A DNA stretch of 64,000 bases from Neisseria cinerea (GCF_900475315.1 NZ_LS483369.1:1054001-1118000), one strand, 5' to 3'; shown: positions 43,503-53,903, counted from the stretch's first letter. Program-made: numbers and translations. Notes: a model not told the origin generated them from the letters alone.

Positions 43503-46370
43503 ATGAGTAACACAACCGTAGAACAATTTGCCGCCGAACTGAAACGCCCGGTCGACGACCTGCTGAACCAGTTGAAAGAAGCCGGCGTCAGCAAAACCAG
43601 CGGCAGCGATTCCCTGACACTGGACGACAAACAGCTTCTAAACGCCTACCTGACCAAGAAAAACGGCAGCAACAGCGGTACTATCAGCATCCGTCGCACC
43701 AAGACCGAAGTCAGCACCATCGACGGCGTAAAAGTTGAAACACGCAAACGTGGACGCACCGTCAACATTCCATCCCCTGAAGAGCTGGTAGCGCAGGCAA
43801 AAGCCTCACAGGTCCAAGCACCTCCGGCTCAGGCAGAAAAAATGACGGAAGATGCAGCCAAAGCAGAAAGCGAATCTGCCGCACGCGCAGAAGCACGCGC
43901 CAAAGCAGAAGCGGAAGCAGCAAAATTGAAAGCGGCAAAATCCGGCAGCAAAACCAAGCCTGCCGCTCAGGAAAACAAACCTGCCGAAGACATGTCGAAA
44001 CCCACCTCCGACAAACCCAAACCTGTTGCAGGAAACAAAGCAGCCCCTTCCGACAAAGTACCGTCCGGGAAAACAGCTGAATCCACACCGAAACAAGATA
44101 AAGGCAGCAAAGGCAAAGAAGCAAAAAAACCGGCAAAACCGGTCGAACCCGCCATCCCGCAGCCTGTAGTCAGTGCGGAAGAACAGGCGCAACGCGATGA
44201 GGAGGCGCGTCGTGCCGCAGCATTGCGCGCCCATCAAGAAGCCTTGTTAAGAGAGAAACAGGAACGTCAGGCACGCCGTGAAGCCATAAAACAACAGGCA
44301 GAGCAACAGGCCAAAACCTCACCGGAAGCCAAAACTGCGGGGCAGCGCACAGCAAAACCCGCTGAAAAAACGCAGGCTGCCACTTCTGCAAGCGAAAACA
44401 AACCCCTCAATCCATCAAAAGCAAAAAAAGAAGACCGCTACAACCGTGATGACGAAGGCCAGGGCCGCAATGCCAAAGGCAAAGGCGGTAAAGGCGGACG
44501 TGACCGCAACAATGCGCGCAATGGTGACGACGAGCGCGTACGCGGAGGCAAAAAAGGCAAAAAACTCAAACTTGAGCCAAACCAACACGCCTTCCAAGCG
44601 CCGACCGAACCTGTCGTACACGAAGTTTTGGTGCCTGAAACCATTACCGTTGCCGACTTGGCACACAAAATGGCCGTTAAAGGCGTGGAAGTGGTTAAAG
44701 CCCTGATGAAAATGGGCATGATGGTAACCATCAACCAATCTATCGACCAAGACACCGCCCTGATTGTGGTGGAAGAACTCGGACATATCGGCAAACCTGC
44801 CGCAGCAGACGATCCGGAAGCCTTTTTGGACGAAGGTGTGGAGGCCGCAGATGCAGAAGCCCTGCCACGTCCGCCCGTCGTTACCGTCATGGGTCACGTC
44901 GACCACGGCAAGACCTCGCTGCTGGACTACATCCGCCGCGCCAAAGTTGTACAGGGCGAAGCAGGCGGCATTACGCAGCACATCGGCGCTTATCACGTCA
45001 AAACGCCGCGCGGCGTGATTACCTTCTTAGATACTCCGGGTCACGAAGCGTTTACCGCCATGCGCGCGCGCGGCGCGAAAGCGACCGATATCGTGATTCT
45101 CGTGGTTGCCGCAGACGACGGTGTAATGCCGCAAACCATCGAAGCCATTGCACATGCCAAAGCGGCAGGTGTTCCGATTGTGGTAGCCGTCAATAAAATC
45201 GATAAAGATACGGCCAATCCCGAACGTATCCGCCAAGAACTGACCCAACACGAAGTGATCCCCGATGATTGGGGCGGCACCGTACAGTTTATCGACGTAT
45301 CCGCCAAAAAAGGAACGAACATTGACGCACTGCTCGAAGCCGTCTTGCTCGAAGCCGAAGTCTTGGAACTGACAGCCCCTGTCGATGCACCTGCAAAAGG
45401 CATTATCGTCGAAGCCCGTCTGGACAAAGGCCGCGGTGCGGTTGCCACTCTCTTGGTACAAAGCGGTACGCTGAAAAAAGGCGATATGCTGCTGGCCGGT
45501 ACCGCATTCGGTAAAATCCGTGCGATGGTTGACGAAAACGGCAAAGCCATTAACGAAGCAGGCCCGTCTATTCCGGTCGAAATCCTCGGTTTGTCCGATG
45601 TTCCGAACGCAGGCGAAGATGCGATGGTATTGGCCGACGAGAAAAAAGCGCGTGAAATCGCCCTCTTCCGCCAAGGCAAATACCGCGACGTACGCTTGGC
45701 CAAGCAACAGGCTGCGAAACTGGAAAACATGTTCAACAACATGGGCGAAAACCAAGCCCAATCCTTGTCGGTCATCATCAAAGCAGACGTACAAGGTTCT
45801 TACGAAGCTCTGGCGGGCAGCCTGAAAAAACTGTCCACCGACGAAGTAAAAGTGAACGTGTTGCACAGCGGCGTGGGCGGCATTACCGAATCGGATGTCA
45901 ACCTTGCCATCGCTTCAGGCGCATTCATCATCGGCTTTAACGTCCGTGCAGATGCTTCTTCACGTAAGCTGGCCGAAAATGAAAACGTGGAAATCCGCTA
46001 CTACAACATCATCTATGATGCCATCGACGACGTGAAAGCCGCCATGAGCGGTATGCTCTCTCCGGAAGAGAAAGAGCAAGTAACCGGTACGGTCGAAATC
46101 CGTCAGGTTATCTCTGTTTCCAAAGTTGGCAACATTGCAGGCTGTATGGTTACCGACGGTGTGGTCAAACGCGATTCCCATGTCCGCCTCATCCGCAACA
46201 ACGTGGTTATCCATACCGGCGAGCTGTCTTCTTTGAAACGCTACAAAGACGACGTCAAAGAAGTCCGCATGGGCTTCGAGTGCGGCCTGATGATAAAAGG
46301 CTACAACGAAATCATGGAAGGCGACCAACTGGAATGCTTCGACATCGTCGAAGTTGCACGCACGCTATAA
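43503..46370 (+). CDS. infB: Translation initiation factor IF-2
   Basis: IF2 is the GTPase that places initiator tRNA on the ribosome. The 955-residue protein starts 11 bases after nusA with AAAGGGGGTAAAG as ribosome binding site. It has an N-terminal IF2N subdomain ([19 protein letters not shown]), a long Lys/Ala/Glu-rich linker to about residue 350, a second IF2N, and the G domain with [17 protein letters not shown] and NKIDK. Domains II and III follow, then the C-terminal tRNA-binding domain. The charged linker makes the frame rich in antisense ORFs, which are not genes. Confidence 0.98.
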   Translation: MSNTTVEQFAAELKRPVDDLLNQLKEAGVSKTSGSDSLTLDDKQLLNAYLTKKNGSNSGTISIRRTKTEVSTIDGVKVETRKRGRTVNIPSPEELVAQAKASQVQAPPAQAEKMTEDAAKAESESAARAEARAKAEAEAAKLKAAKSGSKTKPAAQENKPAEDMSKPTSDKPKPVAGNKAAPSDKVPSGKTAESTPKQDKGSKGKEAKKPAKPVEPAIPQPVVSAEEQAQRDEEARRAAALRAHQEALLREKQERQARREAIKQQAEQQAKTSPEAKTAGQRTAKPAEKTQAATSASENKPLNPSKAKKEDRYNRDDEGQGRNAKGKGGKGGRDRNNARNGDDERVRGGKKGKKLKLEPNQHAFQAPTEPVVHEVLVPETITVADLAHKMAVKGVEVVKALMKMGMMVTINQSIDQDTALIVVEELGHIGKPAAADDPEAFLDEGVEAADAEALPRPPVVTVMGHVDHGKTSLLDYIRRAKVVQGEAGGITQHIGAYHVKTPRGVITFLDTPGHEAFTAMRARGAKATDIVILVVAADDGVMPQTIEAIAHAKAAGVPIVVAVNKIDKDTANPERIRQELTQHEVIPDDWGGTVQFIDVSAKKGTNIDALLEAVLLEAEVLELTAPVDAPAKGIIVEARLDKGRGAVATLLVQSGTLKKGDMLLAGTAFGKIRAMVDENGKAINEAGPSIPVEILGLSDVPNAGEDAMVLADEKKAREIALFRQGKYRDVRLAKQQAAKLENMFNNMGENQAQSLSVIIKADVQGSYEALAGSLKKLSTDEVKVNVLHSGVGGITESDVNLAIASGAFIIGFNVRADASSRKLAENENVEIRYYNIIYDAIDDVKAAMSGMLSPEEKEQVTGTVEIRQVISVSKVGNIAGCMVTDGVVKRDSHVRLIRNNVVIHTGELSSLKRYKDDVKEVRMGFECGLMIKGYNEIMEGDQLECFDIVEVARTL

Positions 46371-46384
46371 TTTTCATGCAAATC

Positions 46385-46415
46385 AAATGCCGTCTGAAAC
46401 ATTCAGACGGCATTT
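46385..46415 (+). terminator. Paired-DUS terminator after infB
   Basis: AAATGCCGTCTGAA and its complement around a three-base loop, 14 bases past the stop. Confidence 0.85.
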
Positions 46416-46416
46416 C

Positions 46417-46456
46417 AAAACGGGTTCCGTATGATTATGATACGGAACCCGTTTTT
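46417..46456 (+). terminator. Second terminator after infB
   Basis: A 16-bp stem, AAAACGGGTTCCGTAT with its complement, followed by TTTTT, directly after the DUS hairpin. Two strong terminators in a row guard the end of this highly expressed operon. Confidence 0.9.
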
Positions 46457-46663
46457 ATCACTGACTATCAACCTGCCCTGATTTCAATACAAGGCACCTT
46501 GTCCTCGCTCAAAAATAAACATAAAGCCCCAGCTTAATGCCGGTCTTAATTTGTAAAAATCCTTCCCTCATCATAAATCCCAGCCCTATCTCCCGAAACC
46601 TTATCCTTCCTTGCTCTCCCTATTTTTAGAAAACCCCGACAAACAATAACGCTTCAGACGGCA

Positions 46664-48004
46664 TTATTTGCCCGACAAACGTATTTGGAGTTTTTCCACA
46701 TATTCCTCGCGTTCGACGCGGCTGGTTTCGGGGAGGTGGGTGTTGAGGGACGACCATTTCCACCTGCTGCGGGCTTTGTTGAGTTCGGAAGGGAGTTTGT
46801 CTGGTGTCCAAGGTGCTTTGCGGCTGTGCAACTCGACTTGCGATTGTGCCGCGTGGCCGCGCGTTTGCAGGATGTGTAGCAAATCGAGGGCGCGGGCGGC
46901 GAGCAGGGTCAGGGTTTCGGGGTCGGTGTGCAGGGTTTGGCGGCCGTTGAGCTTGTCAGAAATGGTGCGGGTATTGGGCAGAATGCCGCCCAAAAAACCG
47001 CCGATTGCCGTACCCAATCCGAGCGAACCGCCGAGCGTGGCGATGTCCAGCCCCAAGCCGATGAGTGCGCCGGTTGCCGCGCCCGTACCGGTGCGGATGC
47101 CGTATTGTTTGAGCAATTCGCTGTCGAATGGGTCTTGATGGAAGGCTTTGGGCACCCAGTCGCCGCCGTCGATTTCGCTGTGATAGAAGCGGTAAATGGA
47201 AAACAGCCGCTGCTGCATCTTCCGTTCGAGCTGGCGTATTTCCGCCTGCATGATTTGCAGGACGGGCGCGGGGTCGTCGTTTTCGCCAATTTCCTGTGCG
47301 AAGGCGGCAACATCAAGCAGGAAACCTGCGATTTCGTGTCGCGCTTCTTTATCCAGACGCGTCCATTCGCGGCGGCGGGAAGCGGTCAGGCGGTCGATGA
47401 CTTCGTGCTGCGGCAACATAGTGGCAAGCTTGTTCCAAAGGTTCAATTCGCCTTCAAAATCGAATGCGACGGTGTCGAATCCTGCGAAAACGTGCAAGTT
47501 TCTCCGTGCCAGCATGGTCGTCCACGATTCGGGAATCTGTCCGCCGGTAAAGTTGAACACGGGCATGACCGGTTTGGCGCACCATGAAAGGATGGTCAAT
47601 TCATCCCGATATTTGTCGAGGACGGGTTCGCGCGCGTCGATGATGTACAACGCCATGTCGCTTTGCAGAAGCTGCCGCAGCACTTTGGCTTCTTGGTTGA
47701 AATCGTGATGCGCTCCGTCGCTGTCGAGAAACTGTTGCAGCCGCTCGATACCGTCAGAGCGTGCGTCCGTATGGGTTTCAAGCCAGTCCAAAACGCCGCC
47801 CGCGTCTTCGAGCCCGGGGGTATCGTACAGATACAGCAGCGTATCGGCGCCGTCGGTAATCGTAGCTTCTTCGACATGGCGCGTGGTGGACGGGGCGTTT
47901 TTGATTTCGCCGAAGCCGCTGTCGCGCAACAGGGTGCGCAAGAGCGAGGTTTTGCCGGTATTGGTATGCCCGACGACTGCGAGGGAAAGGGGTTGTTTGT
48001 TCAT
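46664..48004 (-). CDS. Era-like GTPase with DUF3482 C-terminal domain
   Basis: A 446-residue protein. The N-terminal half is a small GTPase: G1 loop VVGHTNTGKTSLL, a switch threonine in NAPSTTRHV, and G3 loop YLYDTPGLED. The usual NKxD base-recognition motif is missing; FNFTGG occupies that place, so nucleotide specificity is uncertain. After a helical middle part, residues about 300-345 are a Gly/Ala-rich hydrophobic stretch (GTGAATGALIGLGLDIATLG, GTAIGGFLGGILPN) that could insert in a membrane. The C-terminal region matches DUF3482. The neighbouring upstream gene encodes a four-pass membrane protein (DUF2868), and the two form a conserved pair of unknown function. The start lacks a strong ribosome binding site. 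Confidence 0.85.
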   Translation of the reverse strand: MNKQPLSLAVVGHTNTGKTSLLRTLLRDSGFGEIKNAPSTTRHVEEATITDGADTLLYLYDTPGLEDAGGVLDWLETHTDARSDGIERLQQFLDSDGAHHDFNQEAKVLRQLLQSDMALYIIDAREPVLDKYRDELTILSWCAKPVMPVFNFTGGQIPESWTTMLARRNLHVFAGFDTVAFDFEGELNLWNKLATMLPQHEVIDRLTASRRREWTRLDKEARHEIAGFLLDVAAFAQEIGENDDPAPVLQIMQAEIRQLERKMQQRLFSIYRFYHSEIDGGDWVPKAFHQDPFDSELLKQYGIRTGTGAATGALIGLGLDIATLGGSLGLGTAIGGFLGGILPNTRTISDKLNGRQTLHTDPETLTLLAARALDLLHILQTRGHAAQSQVELHSRKAPWTPDKLPSELNKARSRWKWSSLNTHLPETSRVEREEYVEKLQIRLSGK

Positions 48005-48077
48005 GATGTTTTTGAAGAATGGATTTTCAGACGGCCTTTTTTCAGAATATCGGCTTAACAGAACATTTCAAGTGATT

Positions 48078-49418
48078 TTATTGGTCTTTCAGACGACCTT
48101 CCTGCGCCGCCTTGTCAGGTTCCAACCATGCCACGTCGCACTCTGACAGCGCATTACGCCAATGGTTCAATGTTTCGGACAGGTCGTCTGAAAGCGCCCG
48201 TTCCGTCAGAAGCTGTACCACCGCTCCACCTTGAGCCGCTTCCGAAAGCCGAACAATTTGCCGCAACACGCCTCGGTCGGGGACGGTTTCCGCACGCACG
48301 CCGATGAGAAGCTGGGCGGGTTTCTGTTGCAATTCCGCTTCCAAAGCGGCCACCTCTTCCCGATTCGCCGCTACGCCTTTATCCAGCCATTCCTGCGCCA
48401 ATCTGCCCGTAAACCATGTGCTTTCGTGCCATTCGGTTTCCAGCATGACTGCCCACTTGGGCGCGTCGTTTAAGGTGATTTTCGGAGAAACGGCGGACAC
48501 GGTTTCCCGACGCGTATCCGCATCGACGATTTTGTTCTGCCAGCGGCGAATGACCGCCTGATAGTAAGGCTTCTCCAAATCCAACTTGCTTTGGCTTGTT
48601 TTTAAAAAGATTTTGCATACCGCCCAAGCCAGCAGGCGCGGCAGGATGCCGTAGCAGGCTATGCTGCCGACCAACAAGCCCGACCACGCGCGCGCATCGG
48701 CGATATTGCCGTTCAGACGACCTTCGACCACCGCCTGCGCGTCCGGCGCAGGGAAACCGAGTTTCGACGGCAGCCACGCCAGCATTTCCACCGCGCGTAC
48801 CGAAGCGGCATTGCTCAACAGCGTGCTTTCCCAGTTGAATGTATATTGCCGCACCAAAAGCAGCAGCAATACCGACACCAGCATCCCGCTCAGGGTACAG
48901 AGCCATAGACTGTGTGAAGTCGCGCCGGCAATCCAACGCGCCGAAGGCTGCCGCCATTCGTCCGCATACAGCCGGAACACCGCCTGATTGACGGAGTCTT
49001 TACCCCGAAACCAAGTCGCCGGACTACTGAAAAACCGCCCCACTTTCACGCGCAGGAACAACGTTGCCAACCATACCGCCAACATCAGCGTATTCATGCC
49101 CAACACGCCCGCCAAAATCAGGAAGAAATTCAGCCCTTGGCTGTCCATCAGAAGATACGCGCCGGAAAAACCGGTAAAAAATGTAAACATCGCTGCTGCC
49201 AGCCACAGCCAAAACGAACCGGCGCGAACATTTTCCAAAGTATGCCTCAACGTTCGATTTCGGTCGATAATCTCGGCACGGCGTATCATTTTTTCTCCGA
49301 TACTGCCTTCTATACTGCACAGCGCTTCCGTTGCCTGAACAGGATCTCCGCTGAAAATATAACCGTTTTCTTCCAAGATGCGGACCAGCTCAACCAATTT
49401 TTGGGAAGGATTCAACAT
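48078..49418 (-). CDS. DUF2868 membrane protein
   Basis: A 446-residue protein from ATG 49418 (MLNPSQKLVELVRILE); the frame is open further upstream but that part is not protein-like. Four membrane segments are visible: two near residues 70-92 and 97-123 (FWLWLAAAMFTFFTGFSGAY, LNFFLILAGVLGMNTLML), one near 175-195 (SLWLCTLSGMLVSVLLLL), and one near 255-280 (LLVGSIACYGILPRLLAWAV). The C-terminal 170 residues are soluble. A DUS lies directly before the start codon. The downstream GTPase gene follows after 73 bases. Function is unknown; the pairing suggests a membrane receptor or anchor for the GTPase. Confidence 0.82.
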   Translation of the reverse strand: MLNPSQKLVELVRILEENGYIFSGDPVQATEALCSIEGSIGEKMIRRAEIIDRNRTLRHTLENVRAGSFWLWLAAAMFTFFTGFSGAYLLMDSQGLNFFLILAGVLGMNTLMLAVWLATLFLRVKVGRFFSSPATWFRGKDSVNQAVFRLYADEWRQPSARWIAGATSHSLWLCTLSGMLVSVLLLLLVRQYTFNWESTLLSNAASVRAVEMLAWLPSKLGFPAPDAQAVVEGRLNGNIADARAWSGLLVGSIACYGILPRLLAWAVCKIFLKTSQSKLDLEKPYYQAVIRRWQNKIVDADTRRETVSAVSPKITLNDAPKWAVMLETEWHESTWFTGRLAQEWLDKGVAANREEVAALEAELQQKPAQLLIGVRAETVPDRGVLRQIVRLSEAAQGGAVVQLLTERALSDDLSETLNHWRNALSECDVAWLEPDKAAQEGRLKDQ

Positions 49419-49562
49419 AAAATGCCGTCTGAAAAGAAGAAAACGAGATTCTAACACAAGCATTTTCGAGAATATGCAGAATGTAGGCAAAGAGTAAATC
49501 CCAGACAAAGGCAAAGATATCGGCGTAAACTGGCTGCCTCTGTCCAATCGGAAGGTTATGCG

Positions 49563-50189
49563 ATGTATCCAGGCGAACGCTTCAATACTTACAGCCATTT
49601 GAGCGGTTTGGTTTTAGCTGCAGCAGGTTTGGTCATGATGCTGCTTAAAGCCGAAGAATACGGCGACGGCTACCGTACCTTCAGCGTATCCGTTTACGGC
49701 ATCAGCCTTTTCCTGCTGTATTTGAGCTCTTCCCTGTATCACGGAATCAAAGCCGGAAGGCTGAAAAGCATTCTGAAAAAAGTCGATCATTGTATGATTT
49801 ATGTGCTTATTGCCGGAAGCTACACACCGTTTGCACTGGTCTCTTTACGAAACGGGCCGGGCTGGACAGTATTTTTGCTGTCATGGCTGCTAGCGGTTGC
49901 AGGCATCATCCAAGAACTCACTTTAGGGCGGAAAAGTGAAAAACGACTGCTGTCTATTGTGATTTATGTCGTTATGGGTTGGATGGTTTTAGCGGTGATG
50001 AAAACCCTGACCGCCTCCCTCCCGGCAGCAGGGCTGGTTTGGCTGGCGGCAGGCGGAATACTGTACAGCATCGGCATTTACTGGTTTGTAAACGATAAAA
50101 AAATCAGACACGGACACGGCATCTGGCATTTATTCGTACTAGGCGGCAGCATCACCCAATTTATCAGCGTATACGGTTACGTCATATAA
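49563..50189 (+). CDS. Hemolysin III family (PAQR-type) membrane protein
   Basis: A 208-residue protein with seven membrane segments, member of the HlyIII/PAQR family (E. coli YqfA-like). It keeps the metal-site residues typical of the family: SSSLYHGIKAG with Ser and His in an early helix, DHCMIYVLIAGSYTPF with the Asp, and GHGIWHLFVLGGS with two His near the C-terminus. These resemble a zinc-dependent hydrolase site. Real haemolytic activity is not implied. It is convergent with the AGCS symporter. Confidence 0.9.
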   Translation: MYPGERFNTYSHLSGLVLAAAGLVMMLLKAEEYGDGYRTFSVSVYGISLFLLYLSSSLYHGIKAGRLKSILKKVDHCMIYVLIAGSYTPFALVSLRNGPGWTVFLLSWLLAVAGIIQELTLGRKSEKRLLSIVIYVVMGWMVLAVMKTLTASLPAAGLVWLAAGGILYSIGIYWFVNDKKIRHGHGIWHLFVLGGSITQFISVYGYVI

Positions 50190-50206
50190 AATGCCGTCTG
50201 AAAAAC

Positions 50207-50241
50207 AAAACCTCCCAACCTTGGCAGTTGGGAGGCTTTTT
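50207..50241. terminator. Bidirectional terminator
   Basis: AACCTCCCAAC and GTTGGGAGG with a seven-base loop, flanked by A and T runs, between convergent hlyIII and the symporter gene. A single DUS precedes it at about 50191. Confidence 0.88.
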
Positions 50242-50252
50242 ATTTTCCGGCA

Positions 50253-51671
50253 TCAGCCCTTATCGTGAAACTCGTGAAATTCATACTGATAAGACAAGCC
50301 CCGGCCGGACTTTTCCTGCGCCAGATAATCATCATAAATGGCGCGGATTTCCTTACGCAGCAAGAACAGGGCAATCAAGTTGGGGATAACCATAAAACCG
50401 TTGAACATATCCGACAGGCTCCAAACCAAATCGACTTTACCCAACGTACCCAAGACAATGGCAAACAGAACCAACGCACGGTAAATACCCAGATGCCTGC
50501 CGCGGAACAGAAAGCGGATATTGGACTCACCGAAATAATACCAACCGATAATAGTGGTAAAGGCAAAGAAAGTCAGACATACCGCAAGCAATTGCGAACC
50601 GAATCCCGGGAAGGCCTTATTAAAGGCAAACTGAGTAACCGCCGCGCCCTGTCCGCTTGAAAGGTTGGCGTCAGTCAACAAGATAATCAACGCCGTAGCC
50701 GTACACACCAAAATCGTATCGATAAACACACCGACAAATGCCGCCATACCTTGTTGGACAGGGTGCTTCACATCCGCGGTTGCATGTGCATGCGGGGTAG
50801 AACCCATCCCCGCCTCATTGGAAAACAGACCGCGCGCCACGCCGAAGCGTATCGCTTCGCGCATACCGATACCTGCAGCACCGCCCAATACCGCTTCAGG
50901 ATTAAAGGCGGAAACAAAAATATGGTTGAGCATAGGTATGATATGGTCTGAAAATTCAAACAAAATCACCACCGCACACAAAATATAGACAACCGCCATA
51001 AACGGCACGACAAACTGGGCAATATTGGCAATACGGTTTACACCGCCGATAACAATCATGCCGGTAAAGACGGCAAGCACAATGCCCACCGTCAGCGAAG
51101 GCACACCAAACGCAATATTAACTGCAGAAGCAATGGAATTGGCCTGTGTCGCATTACCGATAAAGCCCAATGCGATAATCAACGCAATGGAAAAGAAACC
51201 GGACAAAAAACGCGCCGCGCCGCGACCGATTTTCGGAGTCAGGCCGTGCGTAATATAAAACGCCGGTCCGCCGATATATTTGCCGTGACTGACCACCCGG
51301 TATTTCTGCGCGAGCAGGGCTTCGGCAAAAATCGTGGACATCCCCAAAACAGCGGAAACCCACATCCAAAAAATCGCTCCCGGCCCGCCTGCAGTGATAG
51401 CGGTCGCCACGCCGGCGACATTGCCCGTACCGATTTGCGCGGATATGGCAACCGCAAGCGCCTGAAACTGAGATAAGGACTTATCGTCTTTATCCCTTTT
51501 GGCAAACAAACCGCCGAATACGGATTTAAACCCCGCGCCAAACTTCAAAATCTGAGGCGCACCGAGATACAGCGTAAAAAACAGGCCGATACCCAAAAGC
51601 GCATAAATCAACAGGTAGTCCCAAAGGAACCGATTGACTGTACCCACCAGAACAGACAATATATTTTCCAT
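50253..51671 (-). CDS. Sodium:alanine symporter, AGCS family
   Basis: A 472-residue inner-membrane transporter that takes up alanine or glycine with sodium. Family signatures are FQALAVAISAQIGTGNVAGV in an early helix, GGPGAIFWMWVSAVLGMSTI, and GVARGLFSNEAGMGSTPHAHA, the highly conserved AGCS motif. About ten to eleven membrane segments are visible. The C-terminus is polar (YQYEFHEFHDKG). Start ATG 51671 follows AAGGTTATTTT. Confidence 0.93.
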   Translation of the reverse strand: MENILSVLVGTVNRFLWDYLLIYALLGIGLFFTLYLGAPQILKFGAGFKSVFGGLFAKRDKDDKSLSQFQALAVAISAQIGTGNVAGVATAITAGGPGAIFWMWVSAVLGMSTIFAEALLAQKYRVVSHGKYIGGPAFYITHGLTPKIGRGAARFLSGFFSIALIIALGFIGNATQANSIASAVNIAFGVPSLTVGIVLAVFTGMIVIGGVNRIANIAQFVVPFMAVVYILCAVVILFEFSDHIIPMLNHIFVSAFNPEAVLGGAAGIGMREAIRFGVARGLFSNEAGMGSTPHAHATADVKHPVQQGMAAFVGVFIDTILVCTATALIILLTDANLSSGQGAAVTQFAFNKAFPGFGSQLLAVCLTFFAFTTIIGWYYFGESNIRFLFRGRHLGIYRALVLFAIVLGTLGKVDLVWSLSDMFNGFMVIPNLIALFLLRKEIRAIYDDYLAQEKSGRGLSYQYEFHEFHDKG

Positions 51672-51994
51672 AAAATAACCTTACATTACGATTAGAACAA
51701 TTGCTTACCCCAAAAGTGCCAACGGGCAACACGGCGAGCAGGCCGCGTTTATCATACCGCCCCAATTGTCAACAATCGGAATAAAGCAGAGCCATCATAC
51801 CGTAAAACAACACCAATTAAAATATTTCCTTGTTTTCAAGTGAAAACCTGCATCCCCTTCCCCGTTTCAGACGAAGGCAATATGAGTCGGCGTGATATAG
51901 GGCAGAATATTTTGGGCGGTTGCAACTTATGTTAAAATGCACGTCTAAAAATCCGACAAAACGGATTAATCATTTGAAATATGAAAGGAAATCT
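51672..51994. promoter_or_regulatory. Divergent promoter region, AGCS symporter and yebC
   Basis: A 320-base region with no gene. On the plus strand TGTTAAAAT (51930-51938) is an extended -10 for yebC, about 55 bases before its ATG. The yebC ribosome binding site is GAAAGGAAAT. No clear operator is visible. Confidence 0.5.
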
Positions 51995-52723
51995 ATGGCA
52001 GGCCATAGCAAGTGGGCGAATATCCAGCATAAAAAAGCCCGTCAAGATGCCAAACGCGGCAAAATCTTCACCCGTTTAATCAAAGAAATCACCGTTGCGG
52101 CTCGTATGGGCGGCGGAGATCCCGGTGCCAACCCGCGCCTGCGCCTGGCTCTGGAAAAAGCAGCCGAAAACAATATGCCCAAAGACAACGTACAACGTGC
52201 CATCGACAAAGGTACGGGCAACTTAGAGGGTGTGGAATACATCGAATTGCGCTACGAAGGCTACGGCATCGGCGGTGCAGCGCTGATGGTGGACTGCCTG
52301 ACCGACAACAAAACCCGCACCGTTGCGGACGTACGCCATGCGTTCACCAAAAACGGCGGCAACTTGGGTACCGACGGCTGCGTAGCGTTCAACTTCGTAC
52401 ATCAAGGTTATTTGGTATTTGAACCCGGCGTTGATGAAGACGCGCTGATGGAAGCGGCTTTGGAAGCCGGTGCGGAAGACGTAGTTGCCAACGACGACGG
52501 TTCCATCGAAGTCATCACCGCGCCAAACGATTGGGCGGTCGTGAAATCCACTCTGGAAGCGGCAGGTTACAAATCCGTTGACGGCGACGTAACCATGCGC
52601 GCCCAAAACGAAACCGAACTCTCCGGCGACGATGCCGTCAAGATGCAGAAGCTGATTGACGCGCTGGAAGATTTAGACGACGTACAAGACGTTTATACTT
52701 CTGCCGTACTGAATTTAGACTGA
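51995..52723 (+). CDS. yebC: YebC/PmpR-family regulatory or translation factor
   Basis: A 242-residue protein beginning [20 protein letters not shown], the invariant YebC start, with later blocks [26 protein letters not shown]-type [33 protein letters not shown] and [15 protein letters not shown]. YebC proteins were first seen as transcriptional regulators; more recently members have been linked to relief of ribosome stalling on proline stretches. ATG 51995 is chosen; upstream in-frame codons are not conserved. Confidence 0.95.
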   Translation: MAGHSKWANIQHKKARQDAKRGKIFTRLIKEITVAARMGGGDPGANPRLRLALEKAAENNMPKDNVQRAIDKGTGNLEGVEYIELRYEGYGIGGAALMVDCLTDNKTRTVADVRHAFTKNGGNLGTDGCVAFNFVHQGYLVFEPGVDEDALMEAALEAGAEDVVANDDGSIEVITAPNDWAVVKSTLEAAGYKSVDGDVTMRAQNETELSGDDAVKMQKLIDALEDLDDVQDVYTSAVLNLD

Positions 52724-52746
52724 TACCGTATAGCACAAGCATCCGA

Positions 52747-52777
52747 CAATGCCGTCTGAACCTTTCAGACGGCATTG
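52747..52777. terminator. Convergent paired-DUS terminator
   Basis: CAATGCCGTCTGAA and its complement around three bases, between convergent yebC and dsbB. Confidence 0.85.
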
Positions 52778-52779
52778 AT

Positions 52780-53268
52780 TTATTTAGCCCTTGCCCACGC
52801 CCACCAAACCGTCAGGACAACCGCCAGAAAATACACAGCACTCCAAACAGGCAAAGCGACCCCCAGCAGATAATCCGGTTCGGCACAATTTCCGAACCCG
52901 CGCACAACAGGCTCGAACCAATCAAACAAAGGCCAGCCCTTCAATCGAAACGTCCACGGAGCACCGCACGAAGGAGCCGTACCCGGCGGCAGCGACTGCA
53001 GCCACAACTGATATGCCGCAACAGCCGCGCCCGTAACGGCAGGAATACTGATAAACACTGCGCCTGACAGTCGTCCCACCCTGCCCTTGGGCTTACACGC
53101 CAGCACAATTGCCGCACATAATCCGGTTGCCAAGACGCACAACCGCTGGCTAATACACAAAACACAAGGGTCCATACCCAAAACATACTGCGCCGCCAAA
53201 GAGCCGGCGAAAGCGCAAACCGAGACGGCAAACAGCAGCCAAACGGTTTTTTTAAATAACGGGTTCAT
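52780..53268 (-). CDS. dsbB: Disulfide bond formation protein B
   Basis: DsbB reoxidises DsbA and passes electrons to quinones in the inner membrane. The 162-residue protein has four membrane segments. The first periplasmic loop carries the CxxC pair in MDPCVLCISQR. The second loop has the cysteine pair in APSCGAPW and GFGNCAEPDYLLG. The Arg after the first pair (SQRLC) is the conserved quinone-site residue. Length is normal. The segment upstream of the start contains an exact 22-bp tandem duplication. Confidence 0.95.
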   Translation of the reverse strand: MNPLFKKTVWLLFAVSVCAFAGSLAAQYVLGMDPCVLCISQRLCVLATGLCAAIVLACKPKGRVGRLSGAVFISIPAVTGAAVAAYQLWLQSLPPGTAPSCGAPWTFRLKGWPLFDWFEPVVRGFGNCAEPDYLLGVALPVWSAVYFLAVVLTVWWAWARAK

Positions 53269-53310
53269 TTTCTCAACACATCAATCAAATACCGATACAC
53301 CGATTTTGCT

Positions 53311-53354
53311 GGATATATCCAGAGATGGCAAGGGATATATCCAGAGATGGCAAG
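53311..53354. repeat. Exact 22-bp tandem duplication upstream of dsbB
   Basis: The unit starting GGATATATCCAGAGATGG occurs twice head to tail (53311-53332 and 53333-53354). Each unit contains the palindrome GGATATATCC. It lies 43-86 bases upstream of the dsbB start codon, in the likely promoter or leader. Confidence 0.85.
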
Positions 53355-53667
53355 GGATGCATCAAAATCAGTGCAGGTGCGGACGATTTCGGTTTTCTCC
53401 AATATGCACAAGACCTGACAATAGACAAAACGGCGATTTGCTCCGCACAATGCCGACAAGGAAATACCGAGGAATTTAGATTTGGCAAACTTAATGAATG
53501 AAAAACAACAGCTGATAAAGAAAAGACAAAAGTTTATTTCAATGAAGTGCGTATGATTTTCTTGAATAAACAGATTGATGAGTTTTTGGGGAAATTTGTT
53601 CCCCGTTAGTCATCGGGTAAGATTTTTTGCAGAATTCGAATCGGGCGAATAAATTTTCAGAAAATAA
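53355..53667. other. Intergenic DNA, no gene seen
   Basis: Sequence between the dsbB upstream repeat and the first small-RNA promoter. Short frames are present but none has a start signal or protein-like character. Confidence 0.45.
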
Positions 53668-53702
53668 TTGACAGCAAGTAAGAAACGGCGGATAATTACC
53701 GC

Positions 53703-53793
53703 CGTTGAGTTGCTTGATGCAGCTTGATTTTTCTCCTCTATTTCTCCTTTGTAGACTTGGCGCACGCTTAAACAAGCCGTGCGCATTTTTTTA
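53703..53793 (+). ncRNA. nmsR: NmsR/RcoF-type sibling small RNA, first copy
   Basis: A perfect sigma-70 promoter (TTGACA 53668-53673, GATAAT 53691-53696, 17-base spacer) places the start near 53703. The transcript contains the pyrimidine-rich block TTTCTCCTCTATTTCTCC followed by TTTGTAGACTTGGC, shared word for word with the second copy. It ends in a strong terminator, GCGCACG...CGTGCGC then TTTTTTT. The block is complementary to Shine-Dalgarno sequences, so it can block translation of targets. Tandem sibling sRNAs between dsbB and lrp are described in meningococci (NmsRA/NmsRB, also RcoF) and gonococci, repressing TCA-cycle, propionate and related genes with Hfq. Ends are estimates. Confidence 0.9.
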
Positions 53794-53903
53794 TCCCGTC
53801 CTCTCTTGAAGTTTAATTACTTTTATCGTTTGGATTTCTATTCTTTAAGAAATTTAACAAGAAAAAACTTGCCTTTTATGACTGATAACGGCATAATTCA
53901 CCC

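Noticed and set aside
43762-44391. Several minus-strand ORFs opposite the infB linker
   Set aside because: They are shadows of the repetitive Lys/Ala/Glu codons; infB is intact on the plus strand.
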